From Clostridia bacterium (GTDB taxonomy: Bacteria; Bacillota; Clostridia; Christensenellales; Borkfalkiaceae): a stretch of DNA of 38,357 nucleotides. The notes below the pieces were generated by a model. It was not told the DNA's origin and searched no databases. It worked only from the letters and a program-made list of their open reading frames with translations. Positions 31,262 through 38,357 of this stretch are shown here, piece by piece. Where the stretch lies: positions 1-38,357 of the forward strand of contig JAFTSO010000043.1 of the NCBI GenBank assembly GCA_017467265.1. The letters are read 5' to 3'. How positions within the stretch are numbered: the stretch's first letter is position 1; every line of letters begins with the position of its first letter. The position numbers and the translations under genes were made by a program.

Positions 31262-32341
31262 ATGGGCAAACAGACAAAAACCGTACCTGCGGCAAAGGCT
31301 GTTACGTTCATCGCGTTTGGGGTCTTGGTCGCGATCAGCGCGATGTTTTTGCTGGGTTTGATCGAGGTTGTGACGATTTTCGGTAAGGAGTCGTACGGGA
31401 TCAAAGAAGTGGTGGATCAGGTGGAAATCATCACGAAAGACATTAGTGGATATTTTAAGGAACTCGGCGAAACGATCAAGTGGATGGCGAAGAGTATGGA
31501 CAAAGGGGCTGGTCTTGCCGACCTTTGTATGAACGTGCTTGCGCTGATATTCCCCTTGGTATCGATTCTCTTCTTCCTTATCATCGCGTTGAAATTGTTG
31601 TTTTGCTGGACGCCGTTGGCGCAGGCGCACTCCATCGGTTGGAGCAGAGCTTGCATCCGTATGTGCAAGAAATTGAAGGGCGTTGCTGGCTGTGCGATTG
31701 CGTATATCGTATATTGTCTGACGACGAGCGCCGGCATGGATCTCTCCACGATGGGCGAAGTGACGCTCTATCTCGTGGCAGGGTATGTGGTTGCGAGAGT
31801 GCTGCTTGATTCGCTCGGGCACGATTCCATTGTGCGTACGGTGTTTAGAACGGTATCTACGGCGGCGATTGCCGTGTTCTTGGTGATCGTTCTCAAATAT
31901 TTGTTGAATACGGAAATGCCCCTTTGGTATATGATTTTCGGCTACACGGAAAACGTGATCGTATCGACGCAGGGCGAAACGAAAAACAACGACGAAATGT
32001 TCACGTTTATTCTCTTCCTGTGCAGCTGGCTGACCGTATCTTTCTCGATCGGACGCGTGACGGCGGCGATGAAAAAGCAGGTGACGATGAATAACGGCGG
32101 CGTGAAGGCGTCCCTTGTTTGGCTGCTGATCTGGACGGTTGCAGCGGCGGCTTTGCAGTATATTGCAACGAAGAAATATCTTGGTGAGCTGTCCTTTGGC
32201 GACTGGAAAGATCTCGAAGAAGCGAAATATTTCGTAAAATCGGCGATCTACGGCGCGGTAGGTCTGGGCTTGGCGATTGTGACGGGGATTTTGTGTGCGA
32301 TCGGCAAGAAGAAAGAGAGCGACGAAGAAGACGAAGATTGA
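31262..32341 (+). CDS. Multi-TM membrane protein of unknown function
   Basis: 359 residues from the ATG at 31262. GGAGGG lies 7 bases upstream; an in-frame start at 31196 would place this site inside the gene. About eight hydrophobic segments are visible: one near residues 12-38, a soluble amphipathic stretch (YGIKEVVDQVEIITKDISGYF), then helices at about 92-115, 140-158, 166-180, 198-212, 245-262, 286-304 and 330-350. The C-terminus is a basic then acidic tail (GKKKESDEEDED). No family is recognised and no transporter signature was seen. It is monocistronic, with its own promoter and terminator. Confidence 0.75.
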   Translation: MGKQTKTVPAAKAVTFIAFGVLVAISAMFLLGLIEVVTIFGKESYGIKEVVDQVEIITKDISGYFKELGETIKWMAKSMDKGAGLADLCMNVLALIFPLVSILFFLIIALKLLFCWTPLAQAHSIGWSRACIRMCKKLKGVAGCAIAYIVYCLTTSAGMDLSTMGEVTLYLVAGYVVARVLLDSLGHDSIVRTVFRTVSTAAIAVFLVIVLKYLLNTEMPLWYMIFGYTENVIVSTQGETKNNDEMFTFILFLCSWLTVSFSIGRVTAAMKKQVTMNNGGVKASLVWLLIWTVAAAALQYIATKKYLGELSFGDWKDLEEAKYFVKSAIYGAVGLGLAIVTGILCAIGKKKESDEEDED

Positions 32342-32367
32342 TCGATTTTTATAAAAAACAGCGAACG

Positions 32368-32395
32368 AAAAGACGGGCAAAAACGCCCGTCTTTT
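32368..32395 (+). terminator. Intrinsic terminator
   Basis: AAAAGACGGGC (32368-32378) pairs with GCCCGTCTTTT (32385-32395); perfect 11-bp stem. Confidence 0.92.
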
Positions 32396-32460
32396 GTGTT
32401 TGCTTTCGATACGTGTGGGGGGATTTTGTGAAAAAGACTGCATTTTGCGTGCGTATGCGC

Positions 32461-32489
32461 TTGCAAAAAAACGAAGAATATGCTATACT
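32461..32489 (+). promoter_or_regulatory. Promoter of the second CBM9-like gene
   Basis: -35 TTGCAA (32461-32466), 17-bp spacer, -10 TATACT (32484-32489). TTGCAAAA and TGCTATA are shared in position with the promoter at 5731-5759 of the other CBM9-like operon. Confidence 0.75.
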
Positions 32490-32521
32490 GAAAGGGTGAG
32501 AAAAAGCAAGGGGAATCGGCT

Positions 32522-33112
32522 ATGAAAACTTTGGTGGCAAAAAAGGGTGCATTTGGAGAAAAATATTTGCTCAACGAGGTACGCTATGGGGGCAAAGCGA
32601 CGTTAAAGACGTACGCGTCCCTTACTTATACGGGTAGAAGTATCCGTGTAAAGATCGAGGCGGAAGGGCAGGAATTTTACTCGCCGTATAAGGGCGATTA
32701 CAAGAACGAGCCCGTGTGGAACGCGGACACGGTAGAGGTGTTTTTATCTCCGTACGGGAGCGAAGAGTGGTATTACGAGGTTGACGTTGCGCCGACGGGG
32801 GCATGGTATGCGGGGCATATTTTTAATCCCGACGGTCGCCGCGGCTATGCACACGGCGAGGATGCGGAAAAAGACGGGATTTTGTGGAATATTGCCATCA
32901 AGGACGGCTGGTGGACGACGGAGATCGAGATTCCGTTTACGTTTTTGATTGCGGACGAAAAGGATATCGCACGGGCAACGCAGCTGCCTTGGCGCGTGAA
33001 TATCTATCGCATCGATAATAAAAACGACGAATATTTGTCCGTTTGTCCGACGAACGACGAAGATATCAATTTCCATATAACGAAAGGCTTTGGAAAATTG
33101 ATTTTTGAATAA
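32522..33112 (+). CDS. CBM9-like carbohydrate-binding protein (copy 2)
   Basis: 196 residues; AAGGGG 8 bases before the ATG. A single CBM9-like module: EFYSPYKGDYKNEPVWNADTVEVFLSP, WYYEVDVAPTGAWYAG, WWTTEIEIPFTFLI and PWRVNIYRID. It is related to the protein at 6446-6997 but carries extra aromatic residues (GAWYAGHIF, KDGWWTTE) in the part that usually binds sugar. There is no signal peptide or partner domain. It stands alone between two terminators, with a promoter like that of copy 1. Proteins with this isolated domain occur next to glycoside hydrolases in gut bacteria; the role here is inferred as sugar or glycan binding. Confidence 0.65.
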   Translation: MKTLVAKKGAFGEKYLLNEVRYGGKATLKTYASLTYTGRSIRVKIEAEGQEFYSPYKGDYKNEPVWNADTVEVFLSPYGSEEWYYEVDVAPTGAWYAGHIFNPDGRRGYAHGEDAEKDGILWNIAIKDGWWTTEIEIPFTFLIADEKDIARATQLPWRVNIYRIDNKNDEYLSVCPTNDEDINFHITKGFGKLIFE

Positions 33113-33125
33113 AAACGCTAAAAAG

Positions 33126-33151
33126 AAACGCCCTGCCACGGCAGGGCGTTT
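33126..33151. terminator. Bidirectional intrinsic terminator
   Basis: AAACGCCCTGCC (33126-33137) pairs with GGCAGGGCGTTT (33140-33151); A/T tracts on both sides. Separates the CBM9-like gene from the convergent PHP gene. Confidence 0.92.
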
Positions 33152-33168
33152 TGCTATGTGCAATACAC

Positions 33169-33921
33169 TTAAAAAATTTTGTTTTCAAACGCCAGCTTGA
33201 TGCCCATATTGCGGATCATCTGACAGGCGGTCTTTACCCGTTGGGGCTTGTATTCTTTGGCGATATGTCCGTCAAAGCCCACGGAGAGCTTGACGCCCGA
33301 TCTTCTCACGATTTCCTGCTGCGTTTTGTTTTTGAAAAACTCCGTCACGTAATCGTGTTGTTTGAACGAGTGCAGGCTGTCGTAATTAACGTTGATCTCC
33401 CAGAAAATCCCTGCGTCGGCGAGCCGCTTGAAATAGCGGTTGGGTTCTTCGCCGCGTGCTGCGCAGAACGCGAACAGATCGGTGTGTGCGATGCCTACGG
33501 GGCAGCCGCAACGCTTTGCAAAATCAAAAATATCCCCGTTCAAAAAGGAGTTTGGATCGTCGAGATTTTCGACGAGCGCGAAATCGAAAAAGGAGATGTC
33601 CGCGCTGTACGGCAGGGCATAGCTATCCTTGCCCATCAGCGTGCACACTTCGATGCCGCACAGGATTTTGATCCGCTTTGCATATTTATCACGGAGCAGG
33701 CGCATATGGTCGAAATACCGCACCAGCGTGTTTTCATAATTCGCGTCCAGCCGCGTGCCCTTGTCCCAGCAAAGCTCCGTACGCGCGCAGCCTACACCGT
33801 AGCTGTGGTCGCAAATGCCCAGCTGCTCAACGCCGCCTGCAATCGCCGCCTCGATAACGCTCTCGGGCTTGTCCTGACAGCAGAACGAATAATAGGTGTG
33901 TGCGTGTAAATCTTGTATCAT
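33169..33921 (-). CDS. PHP-domain phosphoesterase (histidinol-phosphatase-like)
   Basis: 250 residues from the minus-strand ATG whose first base is 33921; AAGGAG lies 6 bases upstream, and a longer in-frame version begins before the -10 box. PHP metal motifs appear in order: LHAHTYYSF, ICDHS, GIEV, AHTD and GFDGH. These give the usual His/Asp/Glu trinuclear metal site, so the protein should be an active phosphoesterase. Members include histidinol phosphatase, but no histidine genes are nearby and the family is broad. It lies downstream of the DeoR gene in the same direction with its own promoter (33952-33980). Substrate unknown. Confidence 0.87.
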   Translation of the reverse strand: MIQDLHAHTYYSFCCQDKPESVIEAAIAGGVEQLGICDHSYGVGCARTELCWDKGTRLDANYENTLVRYFDHMRLLRDKYAKRIKILCGIEVCTLMGKDSYALPYSADISFFDFALVENLDDPNSFLNGDIFDFAKRCGCPVGIAHTDLFAFCAARGEEPNRYFKRLADAGIFWEINVNYDSLHSFKQHDYVTEFFKNKTQQEIVRRSGVKLSVGFDGHIAKEYKPQRVKTACQMIRNMGIKLAFENKIF

Positions 33922-33951
33922 AGCGTACTCCTTGCTACTCCTTTCGCCACC

Positions 33952-33980
33952 ATTATAGTACAAAATTTTTCAAAATGCAA
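33952..33980 (-). promoter_or_regulatory. Promoter of the PHP gene
   Basis: Read on the minus strand: -35 TTGCAT (complement of 33975-33980), 17-bp spacer, -10 TATAAT (complement of 33952-33957), about 30 bp before the start codon. Confidence 0.75.
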
Positions 33981-33985
33981 GCAAA

Positions 33986-34723
33986 TCAATACACAATTTT
34001 TACGTTCGACAAATCAAGATCGGCAGGAGGCGTATCGTCGGTGACTACGACGTCGTAATCGGACAGCGAGGTAAGACGGTACGTGCCCACGGCGGAAAAT
34101 TTCGTGTGGTCGATGAGCAAAATGCGCTTTTTACAATGCTCGAACGCCACTTTTTTAATTTCCTTTTGCTCGATAGAACGCTCGTACACGTCGCCACCGA
34201 TTACCGCCGCGCACGACGAGATCATCAGATCAAAGGCAAAATCTTGCAGCTGGCGCGCCGTCCAGCTGCCCGTGGCAGAGTTGGTGTTAAAATGCACGTT
34301 GCCGCCCAGCATAATCAGGTTAATATTCGGTTTTTTAGACAGCTGAATCGCTGTTTGCAGGTTGTTCGTCACCACCGTTTTGAAACTCAAATCAATGCGT
34401 TCGGCAAGGGCGAGCGCCGTGGACGAGCTATCGACGAATACCGACTTGAACGGGGGGATATGGGGGAGTGCCTTGGTCGCTGCGCGTTCCTTTTCGCCTG
34501 CGTTCTTTTCCATGCGGAAAAAGATGGAGATCTCGTCCGCGTTTTCGGGTAGCAACGCGCCGCCGTGGCTGCGTTCGATCAGTCCCATACTTTTCATTTC
34601 CGCCAAATCGCGGCGAATCGTCGCCTCGCTGACATATAAATCTTTTGCCAGCGCCGCCACGCCTGCGCTCTTTGTTTCGCGAAGCGTCTTCAAAATTTCG
34701 TTTTGCCGTTCGGTAAGTGCCAT
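33986..34723 (-). CDS. DeoR-family transcriptional regulator
   Basis: 245 residues. The N-terminal winged helix has the DeoR signature: RQNEILKTLRETKSAGVAALAKDLYVSEATIRRDLAEMKSMGLIERSHGGA. The rest is the DeoR sensor domain, a sugar-phosphate isomerase-like fold (VFVDSSSTALALAERI, VVTNNLQTAIQLSK, LMLGGNVHFNTNSATG, ILLIDHTKFSAVGTY). Members sense phosphorylated sugars and usually repress a neighbouring catabolic operon. The divergent neighbour is the rhamnose operon, so rhamnulose-1-phosphate or a related compound is a reasonable candidate inducer. Repeated GCGCG boxes lie in the shared control region. Confidence 0.93.
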   Translation of the reverse strand: MALTERQNEILKTLRETKSAGVAALAKDLYVSEATIRRDLAEMKSMGLIERSHGGALLPENADEISIFFRMEKNAGEKERAATKALPHIPPFKSVFVDSSSTALALAERIDLSFKTVVTNNLQTAIQLSKKPNINLIMLGGNVHFNTNSATGSWTARQLQDFAFDLMISSCAAVIGGDVYERSIEQKEIKKVAFEHCKKRILLIDHTKFSAVGTYRLTSLSDYDVVVTDDTPPADLDLSNVKIVY

Positions 34724-34768
34724 AAATACCCCTTTACGTCTGTTTTTTCGTGTTTTTTCCGCCTATTT

Positions 34769-34808
34769 TTTGCGCGTTGCGCAATCTGTTTGCGCGTTTT
34801 TGCGCGTT
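34769..34808. repeat. Three TTTGCGCGTT boxes (candidate DeoR operator)
   Basis: TTTGCGCGTT at 34769-34778, 34789-34798 and 34799-34808, with starts offset by 20 and 10 bp, so all are on one helix face. They sit just downstream of the DeoR -10 box, where a bound repressor would stop transcription. Looser GCGC-then-AAA sequences occur on the other side (34906-34925 and 34943-34953) after the rhamnose operon promoter. Confidence 0.6.
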
Positions 34809-34817
34809 TGTGTTCAT

Positions 34818-34846
34818 ATTGTAGCATAAAAAATTTTTTTTGTCAA
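34818..34846 (-). promoter_or_regulatory. Promoter of the DeoR gene
   Basis: Read on the minus strand: -35 TTGACA (complement of 34841-34846), 17-bp spacer, -10 TACAAT (complement of 34818-34823). Confidence 0.88.
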
Positions 34847-34861
34847 TCTTTCGCACATATA

Positions 34862-34890
34862 TAGACAAAGAAAAAATTATGTGTTATAAT
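34862..34890 (+). promoter_or_regulatory. Promoter of the rhamnose operon
   Basis: -35 TAGACA (34862-34867), 17-bp spacer, -10 TATAAT (34885-34890). Divergent from the DeoR promoter with 15 bp between the two -35 boxes. Confidence 0.82.
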
Positions 34891-34977
34891 GTATTTAGTA
34901 ATAGTACGCGCGCGAAAACGCGAAGAAAAAAATTCGAGCAAAACCGCGCACAAACGAACAAGGAACGGCGTCAAAAA

Positions 34978-35745
34978 ATGCGAAAATCTGTTAAAATTTT
35001 GGGTATTGGCAACAGTTTTTCCGTCGATGCGATGGAGTGGGTGTACAAAATCCTGAAAAATCTGGGCGTAGAAGAGATCAAGCTCGGCAATTTATATATC
35101 GGCGGTTGTCCGTTGCGCTTGCATTGTGAAAATGCGCGCGGTGATCTGCCCGCGTATGAATATTGGACGAATACCGATGACGAATGGAAGATAATTCCCG
35201 ATTTTAAGATGAGCGACGCCATCGTGGAACGGGAGTGGGATTACGTCTTTACGCAACAGCAGAGTGGTCGCAGTGGACTCGCGGATACGTACGACGACGT
35301 GGACGAGCTGATGGCGTACGTGAAGGGGTTGGTGAAAGGAAACCCCACGTACGGTTGGCAAATGACTTGGGCGTATGCGAATTATTTTGAAGATCCGAAT
35401 TTCGAGCCGTACGACAACGATCAAGACAAAATGTACGCGGCGATCCTCAATGCGGTACAGACGAAGATTTTACCCCGTAAAGAATTTGAACGGCTTATCC
35501 CGTCGGGGACGGCGATCCAAAATGCAAGAGCGGTGCTTGGCGATACGCTCAATCGCGACGGTTTTCACCTTTCCTATGATCTTGGTAGATTTATCGCAGG
35601 GCTGTGCGTGGTAAAAGGGCTGATCGGTTTGGATATCGACAACGTGACGTACGCGCCCGAGGGTGTGGACGAAGAGAAGAGAGTACTGGCGATTGCGGCG
35701 GCAAACGCGGCTTGCAAAACTCCGTTTTCGGTTACGAAAATCTAA
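34978..35745 (+). CDS. DUF4886 SGNH-like esterase
   Basis: 255 residues from the ATG at 34978; AAGGA is unusually far upstream (13 nt), but longer versions begin in or near the promoter and have low-complexity basic sequence. The SGNH block I appears as GIGNSFSVDAMEW, with the candidate Ser in GNSFS. LGNLYIGGCPLRLH supplies the Gly block, DYVFTQQQSG the next, and RDGFHLSYDLGRFIAG the terminal Asp-x-x-His. This matches DUF4886, a family found with polysaccharide-degrading genes in gut bacteria. It lacks a signal peptide. As the first gene of a rhamnose operon it may remove acetyl groups from imported rhamnose-containing oligosaccharides such as rhamnogalacturonan pieces; this is inference. Confidence 0.75.
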   Translation: MRKSVKILGIGNSFSVDAMEWVYKILKNLGVEEIKLGNLYIGGCPLRLHCENARGDLPAYEYWTNTDDEWKIIPDFKMSDAIVEREWDYVFTQQQSGRSGLADTYDDVDELMAYVKGLVKGNPTYGWQMTWAYANYFEDPNFEPYDNDQDKMYAAILNAVQTKILPRKEFERLIPSGTAIQNARAVLGDTLNRDGFHLSYDLGRFIAGLCVVKGLIGLDIDNVTYAPEGVDEEKRVLAIAAANAACKTPFSVTKI

Positions 35746-35785
35746 AAACAAAAAATAAATTTCTCGGCAAGAAGGAGAAAAAAAT

Positions 35786-37171
35786 ATGAGATATTATTTG
35801 GCAATCGACATCGGCGCGTCGTCGGGCAGACACATCGTAGCGCACCTTGAAAACGGCAAGATGATCACCGAAGAGATCTACCGTTTCCAAAACGGGCCCG
35901 AAGATTTGACGGCGTACGACGGCAAAACGCACCTTATGTGGACGCACGAACGCCTGTTCAGCGAGATTTTGAACGGTCTGAAAAAGGCGAAAGAACTGGG
36001 CAAAGTTCCCTATTCGGTGGGTATCGATACTTGGGGCGTGGACTATGCTTTGCTGGACGAGAACGATCAGGCGATCGGCGGTACGTATTGCTACCGCGAT
36101 TCGAGAACGGACGCGACGATCCCTGCCGTGCACGAGATTATTCCGTTCGAAACGCTGTTCGCAAAGACGGGTATCGCGTTCGCGTCGTTCAATACCGTGT
36201 ACCAGCTCTTGGACGATAAAAATACGGGACGTATGGCAAAGGCGAAGTCGATGCTGATGCTCCCCGATTATTTCCACTTCCGTTTGACGGGCGTGAAAAA
36301 GCAGGAATACTGCAACGCGACGACGACGGGTATGGTAAACTCCGTCACCCATACGTGGGACGACGAGATCATTGAAAAGCTCGGGTATAAAAAAGAATTG
36401 TTTGGCGAGCTGGCGCAGCCGGGTACGGTTGTGGGTGAGTTCACAGATGAAGTGGCGGCGATTGTCGGCTACAAAGCGAAGGTGATTTTGCCTGCTACGC
36501 ACGACACCGCGAGTGCGGTGCTTGCCGCTCCTTTGTCGGCGCAGACACCGTACATATCCAGCGGTACGTGGTCGCTCCTTGGTGTGGAACAGAATAAAGC
36601 GCACACGAACGACGCGGCGAGATCGGCTGGGTATTCCAACGAAGGAAGCGTCAAAGAACAATTCCGTTTGCAGATCAATATTATGGGGTTGTGGATGATC
36701 CAGCAGGTTCGTCACGAGCTCGACGATAAGTACAGCTTTGCAGAGCTGGCGGATATGGCAAGGGTGAACCCGATCGACGATTATATCAATGTCAACGATC
36801 AGAAATTCCTTGCTCCCGATAGTATGATCGACGCGATCAACGAAACGGTGGGTAGAAAACTCTCCGTCGGTGAAATGGCGTATGCAATCTATAACAACTT
36901 GGCGAGATATTACGACCAGTCCTTGAAGGCTTTGGAAGAAGTGACGGGCGAGAAATACGAAACGCTGAACATTATCGGCGGCGGCAGCAAGAATATGTTG
37001 CTCAACGAGTTGACGATGCAGTACACGGGCAAGAAGATTATCACAGGGCCTACCGAAGGCACGGCAATCGGCAATCTTATGATGCAGATGGTCGGCGGCG
37101 GCGGCGACGTGAAAGACGTTCACGAAGGCAGACAGATCGTTAAGAATTCTTTTGATATTGCGGAGCTTTAA
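35786..37171 (+). CDS. rhaB: Rhamnulokinase
   Basis: 461 residues; AAGGAG upstream. FGGY-kinase architecture with both ATPase lobes: N-terminal phosphate-binding DIGASSGRHIVAHL, VGIDTWGVDYALLDE, YCYRDSRTD (typical rhamnulokinase YRDxR), LLMLPDYFHFRLTG-like MLPDYFHFRLTG, CNATTTGMV, ATHDTASAV, SSGTWSLLG, NIMGLWMIQ and the C-terminal IIGGGSKNMLLN. It phosphorylates L-rhamnulose to L-rhamnulose-1-phosphate in the cytoplasm. The gene order with rhaA immediately downstream supports the assignment over other FGGY kinases. Confidence 0.95.
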   Translation: MRYYLAIDIGASSGRHIVAHLENGKMITEEIYRFQNGPEDLTAYDGKTHLMWTHERLFSEILNGLKKAKELGKVPYSVGIDTWGVDYALLDENDQAIGGTYCYRDSRTDATIPAVHEIIPFETLFAKTGIAFASFNTVYQLLDDKNTGRMAKAKSMLMLPDYFHFRLTGVKKQEYCNATTTGMVNSVTHTWDDEIIEKLGYKKELFGELAQPGTVVGEFTDEVAAIVGYKAKVILPATHDTASAVLAAPLSAQTPYISSGTWSLLGVEQNKAHTNDAARSAGYSNEGSVKEQFRLQINIMGLWMIQQVRHELDDKYSFAELADMARVNPIDDYINVNDQKFLAPDSMIDAINETVGRKLSVGEMAYAIYNNLARYYDQSLKALEEVTGEKYETLNIIGGGSKNMLLNELTMQYTGKKIITGPTEGTAIGNLMMQMVGGGGDVKDVHEGRQIVKNSFDIAEL

Positions 37172-37191
37172 TAGAAAGGAGAGAAAATAGT

Positions 37192-37833
37192 ATGAAAATT
37201 GTCTTTTACGGTGATTCGATCACAGATATGAACAGAATTCGTGATCACGAGGACGGCTCGGTATATTCGTACGGCGTGGGTTATACGAACTTTGTCGTTG
37301 GTACGCTGACCAACGAAGACCCGAGAAAGTACGAGTGTATCAACCGCGGCATCAGCGGCAACCGTGTTGTGGATTTGTATGCGCGCGTTAAAATTGACGT
37401 GTGGAACCACAAACCTGACGTACTCTCGATCTTGATCGGTGTGAACGACGTGTGGCACGAAATCAGCCGCGAGAACGGCGTGGAGTTGCCCCGTTGGGAG
37501 CGTATCTATCGCACGATGATCGAAGAAACGAAAGAGCGTTTGCCGAACGTAAAAATTATGATTTTAGAGCCGTTTATTTTGGAAGGCAGCGCGACGGACG
37601 GCGAAGAACGCTGGGAGAAATTCCAAGCGGTAAAGGAATACGCAAAGGTTGCGAAAAAGATTGCGGAAGATTACAATTTAACCTTTGTGCCCTTGCAGGC
37701 AAAATTCGATGAAGCGGAAAAGAAATTCGGCGGTGATTATTACACGTTCGACGGGGTACATCCTTTGGCGGCAGGTGCAAAAATGATCGCGGACGAGTGG
37801 CTGAAAGCCTTCAAAGAAAATATTGATAAATAA
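37192..37833 (+). CDS. GDSL/SGNH esterase (rhamnogalacturonan acetylesterase-like)
   Basis: 213 residues; AAAGGAG upstream. SGNH blocks: FYGDSIT (Ser nucleophile), NRGISGNRV (Gly), IGVNDVWHE (Asn) and FDGVHPLAAG (Asp and His). It is a single-domain GDSL hydrolase with no signal peptide, of the type found with pectin and xylan genes. Sitting between rhaB and rhaA, it is the second esterase-like protein in this operon and probably deacetylates an imported acetylated oligosaccharide. Exact ester specificity cannot be read from the sequence. Confidence 0.87.
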   Translation: MKIVFYGDSITDMNRIRDHEDGSVYSYGVGYTNFVVGTLTNEDPRKYECINRGISGNRVVDLYARVKIDVWNHKPDVLSILIGVNDVWHEISRENGVELPRWERIYRTMIEETKERLPNVKIMILEPFILEGSATDGEERWEKFQAVKEYAKVAKKIAEDYNLTFVPLQAKFDEAEKKFGGDYYTFDGVHPLAAGAKMIADEWLKAFKENIDK

Positions 37834-37861
37834 AAAAATACATAGATGTAAGGAGAAAACT

Positions 37862-38357
37862 ATGTCCAGATACGAAGAAGCAAAAAAAATCTACGCGCAA
37901 TTCGGTATTGATACGGAAGCGGCGATGGAAAGACTTGCAAAGCTTTCCGTTAGCGTACATTGCTGGCAGGGTGATGACGTAATCGGGTTTGACGGTAGTG
38001 ATTCGCTCTCGGGCGTTATCCAAACGACGGGGAACTATCCCGGCAGAGCAAGAACGCCCGAAGAACTGTTTGCCGATCTTACTACGGCGTTCAAATTGAT
38101 GCCCGGTAAAAAACGTGTAAACGTACACGCTTGCTATGCTTTGCTTGGTGAAGACAAAGGCAAGGTTGATCGCGACGCATACGAATACAAGCATTTTGAG
38201 CCTTGGGTAAAATGGGCGAAAGAAACGGGCTTGGAAGGCGTGGACTTCAACCCCACGTGGTTCTCGCACCCGATGATGAAAGACGGTTTGTCGCTGTCTT
38301 CCCCCGACGAAGAAGTACGCCAGTTCTGGGTACGCCACGGCAAGGCTTGTATGAAGA
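37862..38357 (+). CDS. rhaA: L-rhamnose isomerase, 5' part (cut by window end)
   Basis: The first 165 residues are visible from the ATG at 37862, preceded by AAGGAG; the reading frame is open to the last base of the window. YEEAKKIYAQFGIDTEAAMERLAKLSVSVHCWQGDDVIGFD and TTGNYPGRARTPEELFADL match the conserved N-terminus of RhaA, as does LEGVDFNPTWFSHP. Full-length RhaA is about 420 residues, so about 60 percent is missing. RhaA converts L-rhamnose to L-rhamnulose and precedes RhaB in the pathway. The aldolase (rhaD) is expected beyond the window. Confidence 0.95.
   Translation, partial: MSRYEEAKKIYAQFGIDTEAAMERLAKLSVSVHCWQGDDVIGFDGSDSLSGVIQTTGNYPGRARTPEELFADLTTAFKLMPGKKRVNVHACYALLGEDKGKVDRDAYEYKHFEPWVKWAKETGLEGVDFNPTWFSHPMMKDGLSLSSPDEEVRQFWVRHGKACMK

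Noticed and set aside
30722..32443. 573-residue minus-strand frame across two plus-strand genes
   Set aside because: Crosses a terminator and promoter of plus-strand genes, and its composition is Arg/His-rich without domains.
35732..37123. 463-residue minus-strand frame inside rhaB
   Set aside because: Antisense shadow; rhaB motifs are unambiguous on the plus strand.
1..38357. tRNA, rRNA, riboswitch, insertion sequence or prophage genes
   Set aside because: No cloverleaf with CCA-type acceptor context, no rRNA-like stretch, no known riboswitch core and no transposase, integrase or phage structural motif was recognised by reading; a covariance-model scan was not possible here.

Overview
The window looks like a chromosomal segment of an uncultured gut-type Firmicute (Clostridia, possibly a Christensenellales-like lineage). 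The evidence is Gram-positive style sigma-A promoters (TTGACA-17-TATAAT), strong AAGGAG ribosome binding sites, intrinsic terminators, secreted and surface proteins with Gram-positive architecture, and many glycan-catabolism genes. No rRNA, tRNA, transposase, phage gene or CRISPR array was recognised. The taxonomic call is inference.

Left part (1-5660), visibly AT-richer: a nested inverted repeat (54-120); a 370-bp control region packed with two families of repeated palindromic sites that runs into the promoter of a Schlafen/AlbA_2-type ATPase-like regulator; then an XRE regulator, an ECF-like sigma factor, a secreted papain-fold (C39-like) cysteine peptidase and a single-pass anti-sigma-like protein. 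Two near-identical CGTC-type promoter boxes flank the peptidase/anti-sigma pair and suggest a small ECF regulon.

Glycan block I (5731-11347): a lectin-like sandwich protein, a CBM9-like protein, a GH20-like enzyme and two small membrane proteins form one operon; a convergent AraC regulator is divergent from a GH4 glycosidase.

Central block (11370-23860): a kinase with a zinc ribbon, two TerY-like vWA proteins and a PP2C phosphatase form a TerY-P-like phosphorylation triad. They are followed by a membrane protein that is split by a -1 frame change at a textbook slippery site, a WYL regulator, a 1301-residue perforin-domain (MACPF) surface protein, a secreted duplicated metallo-beta-lactamase-fold protein whose second half has lost its metal ligands, and a small HAD phosphatase. 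The two putative transcription units share an unusual promoter motif, which supports reading the block as one system. This is the best candidate for an undescribed system.

Right part (23984-38357): fucose mutarotase plus GH38 alpha-mannosidase; a membrane-anchored beta-rich surface protein, an MscS channel and an inositol-phosphatase-like enzyme; an 8-TM-type unknown membrane protein; a second CBM9-like protein that shares promoter layout with the first; then, on the minus strand, a PHP phosphoesterase and a DeoR regulator. Divergent from DeoR is a rhamnose operon: DUF4886 esterase-like protein, RhaB, a GDSL esterase and RhaA (cut by the window edge). Together the glycan genes suggest intracellular processing of imported fucose-, mannose-, galactose- and rhamnose-containing plant or host oligosaccharides, since none of those enzymes carries a visible signal peptide.
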